DNA from: Butyrivibrio sp.
GTDB lineage: Bacteria > Bacillota > Clostridia > Lachnospirales > Lachnospiraceae
NCBI GenBank assembly: GCA_017634825.1
Contig: JAGBMP010000063.1
Coordinates: 1 to 49,090, forward strand
Direction of reading: 5' to 3'
DNA length: 49,090 nucleotides
A program made the translations under genes and the position numbers. The notes under the pieces are model-generated. The model was not told the DNA's origin. It saw only the letters and a list, made by a program, of their open reading frames with translations, and made no database searches. Position 1 is the first letter of the stretch, and every line of letters starts with the position of its first letter. Below are positions 34,680 through 44,003 of the stretch, in pieces.

Positions 34680-36770
34680 TTACTCTTCTGAGTTTGCTGC
34701 TGCAACCTTATCTGCTCTGTCGGCAACTTCCTTAGCCTGAACATCTGAAGGAGCCTGCTCATATCTTGCAAATTCATACTCGAAATCGCCTGCGCCACCG
34801 GTCATGGAGCGGAGCTGTGTGCAGTATCCGTAGAGTTCCATCATAGGAACCTCAGCCTCGATAACCTGCTTGCCTGTAAGAGAAGGATTCATTCCAAGAA
34901 CTCGTCCTCTTCTCTTGTTGAGGTCGCCCATAACGTCGCCGGTGAAGCTGTCAGGTACTGTAACCTTAAGAGAAACGATAGGCTCAAGGAGAACAGGTGA
35001 TGCTTCCATGAAGCCCTTCTTGAAGGCACCTGATGCTGCAACCTTGAAGGCCATTTCGGAAGAATCTACAGGGTGATATGATCCGTCGTAGAGAATAGCC
35101 TTAACGCCTACTACAGGATAAGCTGCCAGAGGTCCTCTTAAAACTGACTCTGCAAGTCCCTTCTCAACTGCAGGGAAGTAGTTCTTCGGAACTGCTCCAC
35201 CTACAACTTCCTGCTCGAATACATAAGGTGTAAGCGGATCGCCTGATGGCTCGAAGCGCATCTTAACGTGTCCGTACTGTCCGTGTCCACCGGTCTGCTT
35301 CTTGTACTTGTATTCAACGTCAGAGTTCTTGCGGATAGTCTCCCTGAAGGCTACCTTAGGCTTGGTGAGATCAATGTTAACCTTGTATACATTAGCCAGC
35401 TTGGACTGGATAACTTCAAGGTGCATATCTCCCATACCATAGAGAAGCGTCTGACGGTTCTCAGCATCGTTGACAACCTTAAGTGTCTGATCCTCAGCTG
35501 AAAGCTTAGCCAGTGACTGTGCAATCTTGTCGATATCAGCCTTGTTCTGAGCGTGGTATCTCATGTATGTGTAAGGCTGTGAAATATCCATCTTAGCGTA
35601 CTGAACAGGATTGGCCTTTGTTGAAAGAGTATCACCAGTTGCGATATCAAGCTTCTGGAGAGCTCCGAGATCACCTGCGTGAAGCTCTGAAACCTCAATT
35701 GCCTTGTTGCCCTGAAGTACATAGAGCTTACCAAGCTTAACATCTACGTCCTTGCCTGCGATGAACATCTGATCATCGGGCTTAAGGACACCTGAACGAA
35801 CCTTGATAAGTGAGTACTTACCGATGAAAGGATCGATCATGGTCTTGAATACGAAGGCTGTCTTAGGCTTACTGAAGTCGAAGTCAGCTTCGAAGATTTC
35901 ATTTGTATTGGTATTGATGCCGGCCATCTTGCGGTTCTCAGGGCTTGGCATGTACTTAACGATATCATCAAGGACTGTGTAGATACCCTGGCAGAGAGTG
36001 GAGGATCCCATCTCGATAGGAACGATCGATCCGTCGCAGACGTTACTTCTTGCTGCTGCTCTGATCTCAGCCTCAGAGAATGTATCTCCGTTGAAGTATC
36101 TGTCCATGAATTCCTCAGAAGTCTCAGCAACGGTCTCGATAAGAGTATCTCTAAAGAGCTTAAGGTTAGCCTCGTTGTACTCGGGAACAGGGCACTCAAC
36201 AACTTCCTTGCCTTCCCATCTAAAGCCCTTCTCCTGTATTACGTTAACATATCCGACAAATTTCTCGTTCTCACGGATAGGGAGATTGAAAGGAGCCATC
36301 TTCTTGCCATACTTGTCAGTGAGGTCCTGTACAACCTGTCTGTAAGAAACATCGTCGATATCCATATCTGCTACAAAGAACATACGCGGAATCTTATACT
36401 TCTCACAAAGATCCCATGCTCTCTCTGTTCCAACTTCTATTCCGGCCTTACCTGATACAACGATGATAGCTGCATCGGCAACGCTGATAGCCTCTTCTAC
36501 TTCACCAACGAAGTCGAAGAATCCGGGAGTATCCAGCAAATTGATCTTGTGTCCGTCCCACTCCAGAGGAATGGTTGTTGTGCTGATAGAAAAATGTCTC
36601 TTCTGCTCTTCCTTATCAAAGTCGCTTAAGGTGTTTCCGTCCTCAACCTTTCCCATACGGGAAGTGATTCCTGCAAGATAAGCCATTGCTTCTGCGAGTG
36701 TGGTCTTACCTGCACCGCCATGCCCCAACAGCACCACGTTACGAATCTTGTCAGTAGTGTAAACGTTCAT
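34680..36770 (-). CDS. Elongation-factor-G-like GTPase (EF-G2 type)
   Basis: This 696-residue protein has all five EF-G domains in order, but the GTPase domain is unlike classic EF-G: P-loop GHGGAGKT (16-23) in place of AHIDAGKT, G3 motif DTPGF (80-84) with Phe where the catalytic His is expected, and ADMD (134-137) where NKxD confers guanine specificity. These changes place it with the second EF-G-type paralogues of Firmicutes. The C-terminal domains (TGGHGQYGHVKMRFEPS, SKLANVYKVNIDLTKPKVAF) are normal, so it should bind the ribosome at the EF-G site. The true fusA should be elsewhere. The GGAGG site is good and the gene ends in a strong terminator. Confidence 0.88.
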   Translation of the reverse strand: MNVYTTDKIRNVVLLGHGGAGKTTLAEAMAYLAGITSRMGKVEDGNTLSDFDKEEQKRHFSISTTTIPLEWDGHKINLLDTPGFFDFVGEVEEAISVADAAIIVVSGKAGIEVGTERAWDLCEKYKIPRMFFVADMDIDDVSYRQVVQDLTDKYGKKMAPFNLPIRENEKFVGYVNVIQEKGFRWEGKEVVECPVPEYNEANLKLFRDTLIETVAETSEEFMDRYFNGDTFSEAEIRAAARSNVCDGSIVPIEMGSSTLCQGIYTVLDDIVKYMPSPENRKMAGINTNTNEIFEADFDFSKPKTAFVFKTMIDPFIGKYSLIKVRSGVLKPDDQMFIAGKDVDVKLGKLYVLQGNKAIEVSELHAGDLGALQKLDIATGDTLSTKANPVQYAKMDISQPYTYMRYHAQNKADIDKIAQSLAKLSAEDQTLKVVNDAENRQTLLYGMGDMHLEVIQSKLANVYKVNIDLTKPKVAFRETIRKNSDVEYKYKKQTGGHGQYGHVKMRFEPSGDPLTPYVFEQEVVGGAVPKNYFPAVEKGLAESVLRGPLAAYPVVGVKAILYDGSYHPVDSSEMAFKVAASGAFKKGFMEASPVLLEPIVSLKVTVPDSFTGDVMGDLNKRRGRVLGMNPSLTGKQVIEAEVPMMELYGYCTQLRSMTGGAGDFEYEFARYEQAPSDVQAKEVADRADKVAAANSEE

Positions 36771-36909
36771 ATCTAATCCTCCAGTCTGGATATTTTGGGT
36801 AAAATGTATGAGATATGATACAGGTCCCCAAGAAAATCATATAACTATTTTACTAAATAAATGTTCCCAAAACAAGTATAATAGGTGGTTTTGCACAAAT
36901 ATAATTGAG

Positions 36910-36938
36910 TTGATTTTCTCACTTTAAAGTGATATAGT
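36910..36938 (+). promoter_or_regulatory. Promoter of tyrA-aroA with a 14-bp palindrome filling the spacer
   Basis: TTGATT (36910-36915), 17 bases, TATAGT (36933-36938). The spacer contains the perfect palindrome TCACTTTAAAGTGA (36919-36932), a classic position for a repressor. The rest of the 36771-36972 gap is AT-rich, with a weak minus-strand promoter for the EF-G paralogue. Confidence 0.7.
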
Positions 36939-36972
36939 GTTAAGCGTACTCTATTAATAGGAGGATTTTTTC

Positions 36973-38070
36973 ATGGACTTTAAGACCTATGGATTCATAG
37001 GACTGGGCCTTATTGGCGGTTCAATCGCACGTGCCATAAAGGCCAATACTCCCGAATCCAGGATCATTGCATATACTCCCCACAGGGCCACAGTAGATGC
37101 AGCTTTTGACGAAGGAATCGTGGATGTGCCATTGGACTGTATCGGGGAGGAATTCCGATCATGTGATTACATCTTTTTGTGCGCTCCTGTCGAAGTCAAC
37201 AACTGGAATCTGGAATCTCTTTTACCATATATCGATCCCAGGACTACCATCACAGATATTGGAAGCGTCAAGACCAGTATTCATGAAAAGGTAAAAGAGC
37301 TGTCGCTGGAAGAACAGTTCATCGGCGGACATCCCATGGCCGGTACCGAAAGGATAGGTTTTGGCAATTCAAAGGCATCTCTTTTGGAAAATGCCTACTA
37401 CATTCTTACAAAAACCGATAAGACAGATGAAAAGAGATTATCCGACTACGTAGAACTTGTCAGGACAATCGGTGCAATTCCGCTGGTTGTGCCCTATCTT
37501 CAGCACGACTACGCGACTGCTGCGATCAGTCACGTTCCGCATGTCATCTCTGCATCACTTGTCAATCTTGTAAAAGACAACGACACCGAGGATCACCTGC
37601 TTAAGACCATAGCAGCCGGAGGCTTTAAGGATATTACAAGAATATCCTCATCATCTCCTGTCATGTGGAATCAGATCTGTATCACCAACAAGGAGAATAT
37701 TTCATCACTCCTTAGCAGCTATATTGATGCCCTCTGCGATATCAAGCTTGCCATCGATGAAAAGGATGAGGATAAGATCCTTGATTTCTTCACCTCCGCA
37801 AGAGAATACAGAGAGTCCTTCAGTGACCTCTCATCAGGTCCTATCAAGAAGGTATATCGCATCAAGGTGGAAATCGACGATAAGCCCGGTAACCTTGCCC
37901 GGGTAGCTACTCTTTTGTCCGATAACAACATCAATATCAAGAACATCGGTATCGTACACAACAGAGAATATGAACGCGGTACTCTTCGCATAGAGTTCCA
38001 CGATGAAGCCGGCCTTGATAAGGCCCAGGAGATACTTGCAAAAGGCGGCTATACCATTTACACCAAGTAA
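36973..38070 (+). CDS. tyrA: Prephenate dehydrogenase with C-terminal ACT domain
   Basis: This 365-residue enzyme has an N-terminal NAD-binding fold (GLGLIGGSIARAI, residues 11-23), the active-site segment GGHPMAGTE with its conserved His, the prephenate-binding helical domain and, from about residue 290, an ACT domain (DDKPGNLARVATLLSDNNIN). It turns prephenate into 4-hydroxyphenylpyruvate for tyrosine; the ACT domain suggests feedback by an aromatic amino acid. An AGGAGG site precedes the ATG. It is followed by aroA after 29 bases. The promoter spacer carries a palindrome, so transcription is probably regulated too. Confidence 0.95.
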   Translation: MDFKTYGFIGLGLIGGSIARAIKANTPESRIIAYTPHRATVDAAFDEGIVDVPLDCIGEEFRSCDYIFLCAPVEVNNWNLESLLPYIDPRTTITDIGSVKTSIHEKVKELSLEEQFIGGHPMAGTERIGFGNSKASLLENAYYILTKTDKTDEKRLSDYVELVRTIGAIPLVVPYLQHDYATAAISHVPHVISASLVNLVKDNDTEDHLLKTIAAGGFKDITRISSSSPVMWNQICITNKENISSLLSSYIDALCDIKLAIDEKDEDKILDFFTSAREYRESFSDLSSGPIKKVYRIKVEIDDKPGNLARVATLLSDNNINIKNIGIVHNREYERGTLRIEFHDEAGLDKAQEILAKGGYTIYTK

Positions 38071-38099
38071 AGAGCACACTTACACGGAGAAAACAGACT

Positions 38100-39428
38100 A
38101 TGATAGCATTGGGAAAAGCTACAAAGCCCTTAAAAGGTGATATTTTCGTTCCCGGGGATAAATCCATTTCCCACAGGAGCATCATGTTTGGTGCCATATC
38201 CAAAGGCACTACGGAGGTAACAGGCTTTCTTGAGAGCGCTGACTGCCTCTCAACAATCGATTGTTTTAAAAAGCTGGGCGTCGAGATTGAGCACACCGTA
38301 AGACCTACCCACGGAGTTCCTACCATTACCGTTCACGGAAAAGGCCTGCACGGTCTTAAGAAGCCCGACTCCACTCTTTATACAGGAAACAGCGGAACCA
38401 CAACAAGGCTCATGTCGGGAATTTTGGCTGCTCAGCCCTTCGACTCCATGATCACCGGAGATATGTCCATCGAGAAAAGACCTATGGCCAGGATCATGAA
38501 GCCTTTGACCAGCATGGGTGCTGAAGTTGTTTCCGTCAGGGGAAACGGCTGTGCTCCGCTTGCCTTCACCGGCAAAAAAGCGCTGCGCGGTATAAACTAC
38601 CACAGCCCCGTTGCTTCAGCTCAGGTCAAATCCTGCATCATGCTTGCAGGTCTTTACGCTGAGGGCGACAGTGTTGTATACGAGCCGGCACTTTCCAGAA
38701 ACCACACAGAGATAATGCTCGCTTCCTTCGGAGCAGACATCCACAACGAGGTCGCAAGAGACGGAAGCGCTGTAGCAATACTCCATCCCGGAATGCCACT
38801 TGTCGGACGAAAGGTAAATGTACCCGGAGATATCTCCTCTGCTGCTTACTTTATCGTTGCGGCTCTTATGGTTCCCGGATCTGAAATCCTTATCAGAAAT
38901 GTAGGGATCAACAAGACAAGGGCAGGCATTTTAAATGTCCTTGATCAGATGGGCGCTGATATCACTCTTCTTAATATGGATGAGTCCTCAGAACCCAAGG
39001 CAGATATCCTTATCAAATACTCAGAGCTCCACGGCAATGAGAACAATCAGTTTATCATCAGCGGAAAAGAGATCCCCACCATGATAGACGAACTTCCCGT
39101 AGTCGCAGTACTTGCTGCTACCGGAAACTTCGACACCATAATAAAAGATGCTGCCGAGCTTAAAGTTAAAGAATCGAACAGAATTGATACCGTGGTAGAG
39201 GGACTTCGTAGTATGGGATGTGACATAGAAGCCACAGATGACGGAATGATAATCCACGGAGGTAAACCACTAAAGGGCGCTGATATAAACTGTCACAGCG
39301 ACCACAGGATTGCAATGAGTTTTGCCATCGCATCTCTTGCAGCAACCGGAACCACCAGGATATTGGATGATGAATGCGTCGGCATTTCTTATCCGACCTT
39401 CTTTAAAGACTTACAGGGACTGCTTTAA
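38100..39428 (+). CDS. aroA: 3-phosphoshikimate 1-carboxyvinyltransferase (EPSP synthase)
   Basis: This 442-residue enzyme joins shikimate-3-phosphate and phosphoenolpyruvate in the shikimate pathway. The N-terminal PGDKSISHRSIMFGA, the LYTGNSGTTTRLMSGIL loop and GDMSIEKRPM are characteristic of class II (glyphosate-tolerant-type) EPSP synthases, while the C-terminal segments VKESNRID and SDHRIAMSFAI are common to the family. It is cytoplasmic. It follows tyrA in an operon, a frequent order in Clostridia, and its stop codon lies inside the arm of the operon terminator. Confidence 0.96.
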   Translation: MIALGKATKPLKGDIFVPGDKSISHRSIMFGAISKGTTEVTGFLESADCLSTIDCFKKLGVEIEHTVRPTHGVPTITVHGKGLHGLKKPDSTLYTGNSGTTTRLMSGILAAQPFDSMITGDMSIEKRPMARIMKPLTSMGAEVVSVRGNGCAPLAFTGKKALRGINYHSPVASAQVKSCIMLAGLYAEGDSVVYEPALSRNHTEIMLASFGADIHNEVARDGSAVAILHPGMPLVGRKVNVPGDISSAAYFIVAALMVPGSEILIRNVGINKTRAGILNVLDQMGADITLLNMDESSEPKADILIKYSELHGNENNQFIISGKEIPTMIDELPVVAVLAATGNFDTIIKDAAELKVKESNRIDTVVEGLRSMGCDIEATDDGMIIHGGKPLKGADINCHSDHRIAMSFAIASLAATGTTRILDDECVGISYPTFFKDLQGLL

Positions 39429-39448
39429 AAGCAGCCCCTGTTTTTTTA
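39413..39448 (+). terminator. Terminator of tyrA-aroA, overlapping the aroA stop
   Basis: Stem ACAGGG-A-CTGCTTT / AAAGCAG-C-CCCTGT (39413-39441) followed by TTTTTTT on the plus strand; the aroA TAA lies in the loop. Confidence 0.88.
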
Positions 39449-39466
39449 TTACTGTATTTAAGCCTA

Positions 39467-40342
39467 TCAGTGATTCATGTAGAACATTCTTGCAAGCTCT
39501 GAGTTCTTATCAAGGATAATGGTCTTCTCACCATTTCCGAGAGACTCCTTAAATGCATCAAGTGATCTTACATAGTTGTAGAACTCTGACTTCTCGGGTG
39601 TGTTGTATGCCTCAGAGAGAGTCTTCATATACTCAGCTTCTCCTTCACCGGCAAGCTTAGCTGCGCTCTTTTCAGCATCTGCCTTAAGGATTGCAACCTT
39701 CTTGTCTGTCTCGTTCTTGATCTTCTGAGCTTCAGCTGCACCTTCAGCCTGGTAAGAAGCTGCGATATTGTTACGCTCTGAGATCATTCTCTCATATACT
39801 GCTTCCCTGTTATCGGCAGGAAGATCAAGTGCCTTGATCTCAGCCTTTACAATCTCGATTCCATAACCTGACATGTCAGAATTGGCATCATCTGTTATAA
39901 GGTTGGTAAGAATCTCTCCTCTTGACTCGATAACTTCGTCCTGAGTCATTGATGAAATAGCAGTCTTGGTTGCGTTGTAAACTGCTGCCTCAATTCTCTC
40001 CTGAGCTCTTGCATCAAGAGCATTAAGTGACTGAATGTACTTAACCGGATCAATAACCTTCCAAAGTACATATGTATCTGTGATCATGGACTTTTTGTCC
40101 TTGGTGATAACATCGGATGCAGGAATATCATAGATCTTGGTAGCTGCACTGATGCGCTGTGTTGTCTGTACAAACGGTGTTATCATATTAAGTCCGGGCT
40201 GTGATTCAACCTTTACGATCTTACCGAACTGTCTTACTGCAACATACTCTTTCTGGTGAACTGTGTATAATGAGTTGCCCAGGATGATAAGTGCAGCAAT
40301 TATTATAATAGTAATAATTGTTCCTGTTACTTTCTTCTTCAT
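39467..40342 (-). CDS. hflC: HflC-type SPFH protein
   Basis: This 291-residue membrane protein has a single N-terminal helix (GTIITIIIIAALIILGNSLY) and an SPFH/stomatin domain (EYVAVRQFGKIVKVESQPGL, then DAQAQERIEAAVYN-like helices) and a C-terminal coiled coil rich in Glu, Ala and Lys (EAQKIKNETDKKVAILKADA). HflC pairs with HflK, forming a cage that controls FtsH. The ATG at 40342 fits GAGG at 9 bases; a TTG at 40357 is less likely. It starts 30 bases after the hflK stop. FtsH is not in the window. The gene is convergent with aroA. Confidence 0.9.
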   Translation of the reverse strand: MKKKVTGTIITIIIIAALIILGNSLYTVHQKEYVAVRQFGKIVKVESQPGLNMITPFVQTTQRISAATKIYDIPASDVITKDKKSMITDTYVLWKVIDPVKYIQSLNALDARAQERIEAAVYNATKTAISSMTQDEVIESRGEILTNLITDDANSDMSGYGIEIVKAEIKALDLPADNREAVYERMISERNNIAASYQAEGAAEAQKIKNETDKKVAILKADAEKSAAKLAGEGEAEYMKTLSEAYNTPEKSEFYNYVRSLDAFKESLGNGEKTIILDKNSELARMFYMNH

Positions 40343-40372
40343 AGTCTTTTCCCTCAACTTTCACATGCTCTA

Positions 40373-41365
40373 TCAGTTACCGGTGCTCTCTGAACTATCA
40401 GCTGTTACTGTAGTTGTTGTTCCCGATGCGCCTGTAGTAAAGCTCTCAAGCGGAAGCATCTGCTGTGTGCTGCCGTCTGTAATGATTACCTTGGCGTCCG
40501 GAAGAACATTTTCCATTGCCTCATAGAACATTCTCTGTTTGGTGATCAGAGGGTATTTGCTGTATTCCTCAAAAATGCTGTTAAACTTGGCTGCCTCACC
40601 TTCTGCTTCTGCAATTCTGGCTGCTTTCTGAGCTTCTGCGTTCTGAATGATCCTGTCTGCCTCAGCCTCTGCTGCCGGAACCTGCTCACTCTGGTACTTC
40701 TTGGCATTGTTTACAGCAGTCTCTTTTCCCTGCTTAGCAGTCTCAACGGCCTTGAAAGCCTGCTTGATCTCATCTGTCGGAGGCTCGGCGTCCTGTACTG
40801 TAAGGTTTACTACTGTAAGTCCGACCTCTTCTTCCTGAAGAGCCTTGGCAAGTCTTTCTTTTGCCTCTGCCTGGATCTGTCCCTTAGCTGTTGTAATGAC
40901 TTCATCTACAGGATAGTCGATCACAGTTGAACGAATGCTGGCAAGAGCAATGTTCTTCATAATGCTCTCAGGGCTGTTGGTGTTGTAGATATATGCCACA
41001 GGATCGCTGACTTTGTATTCGAGATAGAAATCGATATCAACGAAGTTAAAATCTGATGTGATCATGATTCCTTCATCGTCTATCGTGATGTTCTGTCCGT
41101 TTCCATCCACAGCATATCCGATTCCGATACCGTGGGTTGTCATATCAACCTTGTGTACTTTCTGGATAAACGGAATCTTGAAGTAGAGTCCTGCGGAGTT
41201 GGTCTGTACTACTTTGCCGAACTGTGTGACAACAGCCTGCTCCTGCTCGCTTACGTTGTAGAAAGAACCCATAACTACCGAAAGAATAAATATTATCAGT
41301 ATTCCCAGTAATATGTTCTTTCCAAGTTTGGATGCATCAAATTCTCTTTTTGGTTTAAGATTCAT
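40373..41365 (-). CDS. hflK: HflK-type SPFH protein
   Basis: This 330-residue partner of HflC has one membrane helix near the N-terminus (LGILIIFILSVVMGSFYNVS), an SPFH domain (EQEQAVVTQFGKVVQTNSAG) and a long Ala/Glu/Lys-rich coiled coil (about 215-270), with a Thr/Ser-rich tail. The ATG at 41365 sits 6-7 bases after AGGAGGAAG; the frame's longer start at 41428 overlaps the promoter. The order hflK-hflC is the usual one. In Gram-positive bacteria the pair is less common than in Proteobacteria, and its partner protease is not visible. Confidence 0.9.
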   Translation of the reverse strand: MNLKPKREFDASKLGKNILLGILIIFILSVVMGSFYNVSEQEQAVVTQFGKVVQTNSAGLYFKIPFIQKVHKVDMTTHGIGIGYAVDGNGQNITIDDEGIMITSDFNFVDIDFYLEYKVSDPVAYIYNTNSPESIMKNIALASIRSTVIDYPVDEVITTAKGQIQAEAKERLAKALQEEEVGLTVVNLTVQDAEPPTDEIKQAFKAVETAKQGKETAVNNAKKYQSEQVPAAEAEADRIIQNAEAQKAARIAEAEGEAAKFNSIFEEYSKYPLITKQRMFYEAMENVLPDAKVIITDGSTQQMLPLESFTTGASGTTTTVTADSSESTGN

Positions 41366-41398
41366 AACACTTCCTCCTCTGTATAAAACATCCATCTG

Positions 41399-41428
41399 AA
41401 TATAGCATAATGATAGCACCTGTGCCAA
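41399..41428 (-). promoter_or_regulatory. Promoter of hflK-hflC
   Basis: TTGGCA (41423-41428), 18 bases, TATATT (41399-41404), with a leader of about 27 bases before the ATG at 41365. Confidence 0.6.
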
Positions 41429-41550
41429 GCCTGATACAGAACGTCATTGGCGAATTAGTATGTGCTATCTTGCAGTTTTGTTATTTATTTCGCAATCCTT
41501 TTTTGATATACTAAGTCCTGTTAATAAGTATTCGAAAGGGGAATAAAGAT

Positions 41551-41799
41551 ATGATTAATGGAATGGGTCTTATTATGGGACTTGTTATTGGAGCACTTGC
41601 CGGATGGCTTGCAGGCAAGCTCATGAACAACGAGGGAAGCCTTCTCAGAAACATTATCCTTGGTGTTATAGGTGGTTTTGTAGGAAACCTCGTACTTGGC
41701 CTTGTAGGCATTCACGGATCAGGAATTATCGGTAATCTGATCGTTGGTATCATCGGATCCTGCCTGGTAATCTTTGTAGGTTCCAAGCTCCTTAAGTAA
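41551..41799 (+). CDS. GlsB/YeaQ/YmgE-family stress membrane protein
   Basis: This 82-residue protein has three membrane helices rich in Gly (GLVIGALAGWLAGKLMN, ILGVIGGFVGNLVLGLVG, IIGNLIVGIIGSCLVIFVG), the layout of the transglycosylase-associated protein family (GlsB, YeaQ). Members are induced in general stress, but the molecular task is not known. It has its own ribosome site (GGGG, about 9 bases) and an extended -10 element (TGATATACT) upstream. It stands alone, divergent from hflK and convergent with thiC, and ends in a strong terminator. Confidence 0.9.
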   Translation: MINGMGLIMGLVIGALAGWLAGKLMNNEGSLLRNIILGVIGGFVGNLVLGLVGIHGSGIIGNLIVGIIGSCLVIFVGSKLLK

Positions 41800-41812
41800 A
41801 AGAATGCAAAGC

Positions 41813-41846
41813 AGCCCGGAAGTCTGTTGGCTTTCGGGCTGTTTTT
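41813..41846 (+). terminator. Terminator of the GlsB-type gene, shared with thiC
   Basis: AGCCCGGAAG (41813-41822) pairs with CTTTCGGGCT (41831-41840, one mismatch), followed by GTTTTTAT. On the minus strand the T-run is weaker. Confidence 0.85.
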
Positions 41847-41861
41847 ATATCCATCTCAGTC

Positions 41862-43187
41862 TTAAAGAATATCTATATACTCCCCATTAAGAGCCTTGTT
41901 CATGCTTCGTACAGCACAGAACTTACCGCACATACTGCAGGTATCGCTGTGGTCATCCTCAGGCGCTCTGCTGTCTCTTATAGCCTTGGCTGTAGCAGGG
42001 TCAAGTGCCTCCAGCCACTGTGCATCCCAGTCGAGGTTCTTTCTGGCCCTGGCCATGCGATCGTCTCTGTCTCTTGCTCCGGGGATTCCCTTTGCAATGT
42101 CCGCTGCGTGGGCTGCGATCTTACTGGCTATGATTCCCTGATGAACGTCATCCACATTAGGAAGAGCCAAATGTTCAGCGGGAGTTACATAGCACAAAAA
42201 AGCTGCTCCGGCTGCAGCTGCGATAGCTCCACCAATAGCTGCAGTTATATGATCATATCCTGGTGCTATATCCGTCACAAGAGGTCCAAGAACATAGAAA
42301 GGCGCTCCCTTGCAGATAGTCTGCTGTATCTTCATGTTAGCTTCTATCTGATCCATAGGCACATGTCCCGGACCTTCTACCATTACCTGAACATCTCTTG
42401 CCCATGCTCTCTCTGTGAGTTCTCCAAGCCTTATAAGCTCCTCTATCTGACATCTGTCAGTAGCATCGGCCAGACATCCCGGTCTGCATGCATCACCGAG
42501 ACTTATGGTCACATCGTGCTCTCTGCATATCTCAAGAATCTCATCATAGTACTCGTAGAACGGGTTCTCCTGACCTGTCATTGCCATCCACGCAAACACA
42601 AGGCTTCCTCCGCGGCTTACAATGTTCATCTCTCTCTTGCCGTTCTTTATCTGCTCTATGGTATTTCTGCTTATTCCGCAGTGAAGGGTAACAAAGTCTA
42701 CGCCATCCTCTGCATGAAGTCTTACAACGTTCACAAAGTCCTTAGCTGTCAGGGTTGCGAGATCTCTTTTGTAATGTATGACCGAATCATAGATAGGCAC
42801 AGTACCAATCATCGCAGGACATGATGAACAAAGCTTTTGTCTAAAGGGCTGCGTGTCACCGTGGCTCGAGAGATCCATGATAGCCTCAGCCCCCATGTCT
42901 ACAGCCTTCATCACCTTTTTCATCTCTACGTCCAAATCCTTACAGTCTCTGCTGACACCAAGATTAACATTGATCTTGGTCTTTAGCATACTTCCGACTC
43001 CGTTGGGATCAAGTCCTTTATGATTCGGATTTGCGGGGATAACAACTTTTCCCTCCGCAACCATCTGCCTGATAAATTCTGTATCTCTGTTTTCTTTTTC
43101 TGCCACCACCTTCATTTCAGGCGTCACTATGCCTTTTCTGGCAGCCTCCATCTGTGTGAAATAAGGTCTGTTATTAACTAAGTTCAT
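41862..43187 (-). CDS. thiC: Phosphomethylpyrimidine synthase
   Basis: This 441-residue radical-SAM enzyme converts aminoimidazole ribotide into HMP-phosphate, the pyrimidine half of thiamine. The C-terminal cluster motif CSMCGKFC is present (CxxCxxxxC type), as are the [14 protein letters not shown] and [10 protein letters not shown] segments of ThiC. The short N-terminus (no N-terminal domain of the long E. coli form) is normal in Clostridia. It is the last gene of the thiamine operon, 21 bases after thiD, and is under the TPP riboswitch at 46083-46166. The AGGAG site lies before the ATG. Confidence 0.97.
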   Translation of the reverse strand: MNLVNNRPYFTQMEAARKGIVTPEMKVVAEKENRDTEFIRQMVAEGKVVIPANPNHKGLDPNGVGSMLKTKINVNLGVSRDCKDLDVEMKKVMKAVDMGAEAIMDLSSHGDTQPFRQKLCSSCPAMIGTVPIYDSVIHYKRDLATLTAKDFVNVVRLHAEDGVDFVTLHCGISRNTIEQIKNGKREMNIVSRGGSLVFAWMAMTGQENPFYEYYDEILEICREHDVTISLGDACRPGCLADATDRCQIEELIRLGELTERAWARDVQVMVEGPGHVPMDQIEANMKIQQTICKGAPFYVLGPLVTDIAPGYDHITAAIGGAIAAAAGAAFLCYVTPAEHLALPNVDDVHQGIIASKIAAHAADIAKGIPGARDRDDRMARARKNLDWDAQWLEALDPATAKAIRDSRAPEDDHSDTCSMCGKFCAVRSMNKALNGEYIDIL

Positions 43188-43208
43188 ACACTCTCTCCTG
43201 ATTGTTTT

Positions 43209-44003
43209 TTATATAAATACATGCCAAAGCGGGCCATGACCGGTTCCTAGATCAAGCCCCTCTCTTATGGATTTATCAAGGTATTGCTTGGCATTTTTTA
43301 TGCTGTCCTGAATATCACAGCCAAGTGCCAGGTAAGAAGCTATCGCACTGGATAAAGTACAGCCTGTTCCGTGAGTGTTTGGATTGTCAATCCTCTCAGA
43401 CTCGTACCAATAAAACTTCCCGCCGGTCGTTGCAAGCACGTCACAGGACAGCTTATCACTTACCATATGACCGCCTTTAACAAGGCAGTTACAGCCATAA
43501 ATCTCAGCTATCTTTCCGGCTGCTCTTTCCATCTCTTCCCTGCACTTTATCTCTCCCGCACCCAGAAGCACTTCTGCCTCAGGGATATTAGGCGTAATAA
43601 GGTCTGCAAGAGGAATCAGCTCCTTGCATAGCGCAGCTATCCCGTCTTCTTCCATGAGCCTTGCTCCGCTGGTTGCGACCATAACGGGATCAAGAACGAT
43701 GTTTTTCGCATTATGGAACTCAAGCCTGTCTGCGATAGCCTCTATAAGGTCACTCTGAAAGGTCATTCCGATTTTGACCGCATCCGGGAAAATATCGGTA
43801 AACACCATATCCAGCTGATCCGAGAGCACCTCTTTACTAACCTTCATGATACTCTTTACGCCGGTGGTATTCTGGGCTGTAACGGCTGTAATGGCGCTCA
43901 TACCGTATACTCCGCATCCGTGCATGGTCTTAAGATCTGCCTGGATCCCTGCTCCGCCGCTTGAATCACTCCCTGCTATCGTAAGCGCACAATTCTTTTT
44001 CAT
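43209..44003 (-). CDS. thiD: Hydroxymethylpyrimidine/phosphomethylpyrimidine kinase
   Basis: This 264-residue ribokinase-fold enzyme phosphorylates HMP and HMP-phosphate to the diphosphate used by ThiE. It shows [20 protein letters not shown] at the start, [15 protein letters not shown] in the substrate region and the anion-hole motif [18 protein letters not shown] at the end. The start overlaps the thiW stop by ATGA. It supplies the pyrimidine for the thiM/thiE fusion encoded in the same operon. Confidence 0.97.
   Translation of the reverse strand: MKKNCALTIAGSDSSGGAGIQADLKTMHGCGVYGMSAITAVTAQNTTGVKSIMKVSKEVLSDQLDMVFTDIFPDAVKIGMTFQSDLIEAIADRLEFHNAKNIVLDPVMVATSGARLMEEDGIAALCKELIPLADLITPNIPEAEVLLGAGEIKCREEMERAAGKIAEIYGCNCLVKGGHMVSDKLSCDVLATTGGKFYWYESERIDNPNTHGTGCTLSSAIASYLALGCDIQDSIKNAKQYLDKSIREGLDLGTGHGPLWHVFI

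Noticed and set aside
41949-42824. 291-residue plus-strand reading frame
   Set aside because: It lies antisense to thiC, has no ribosome site and a Cys/Ser-rich, unnatural composition.
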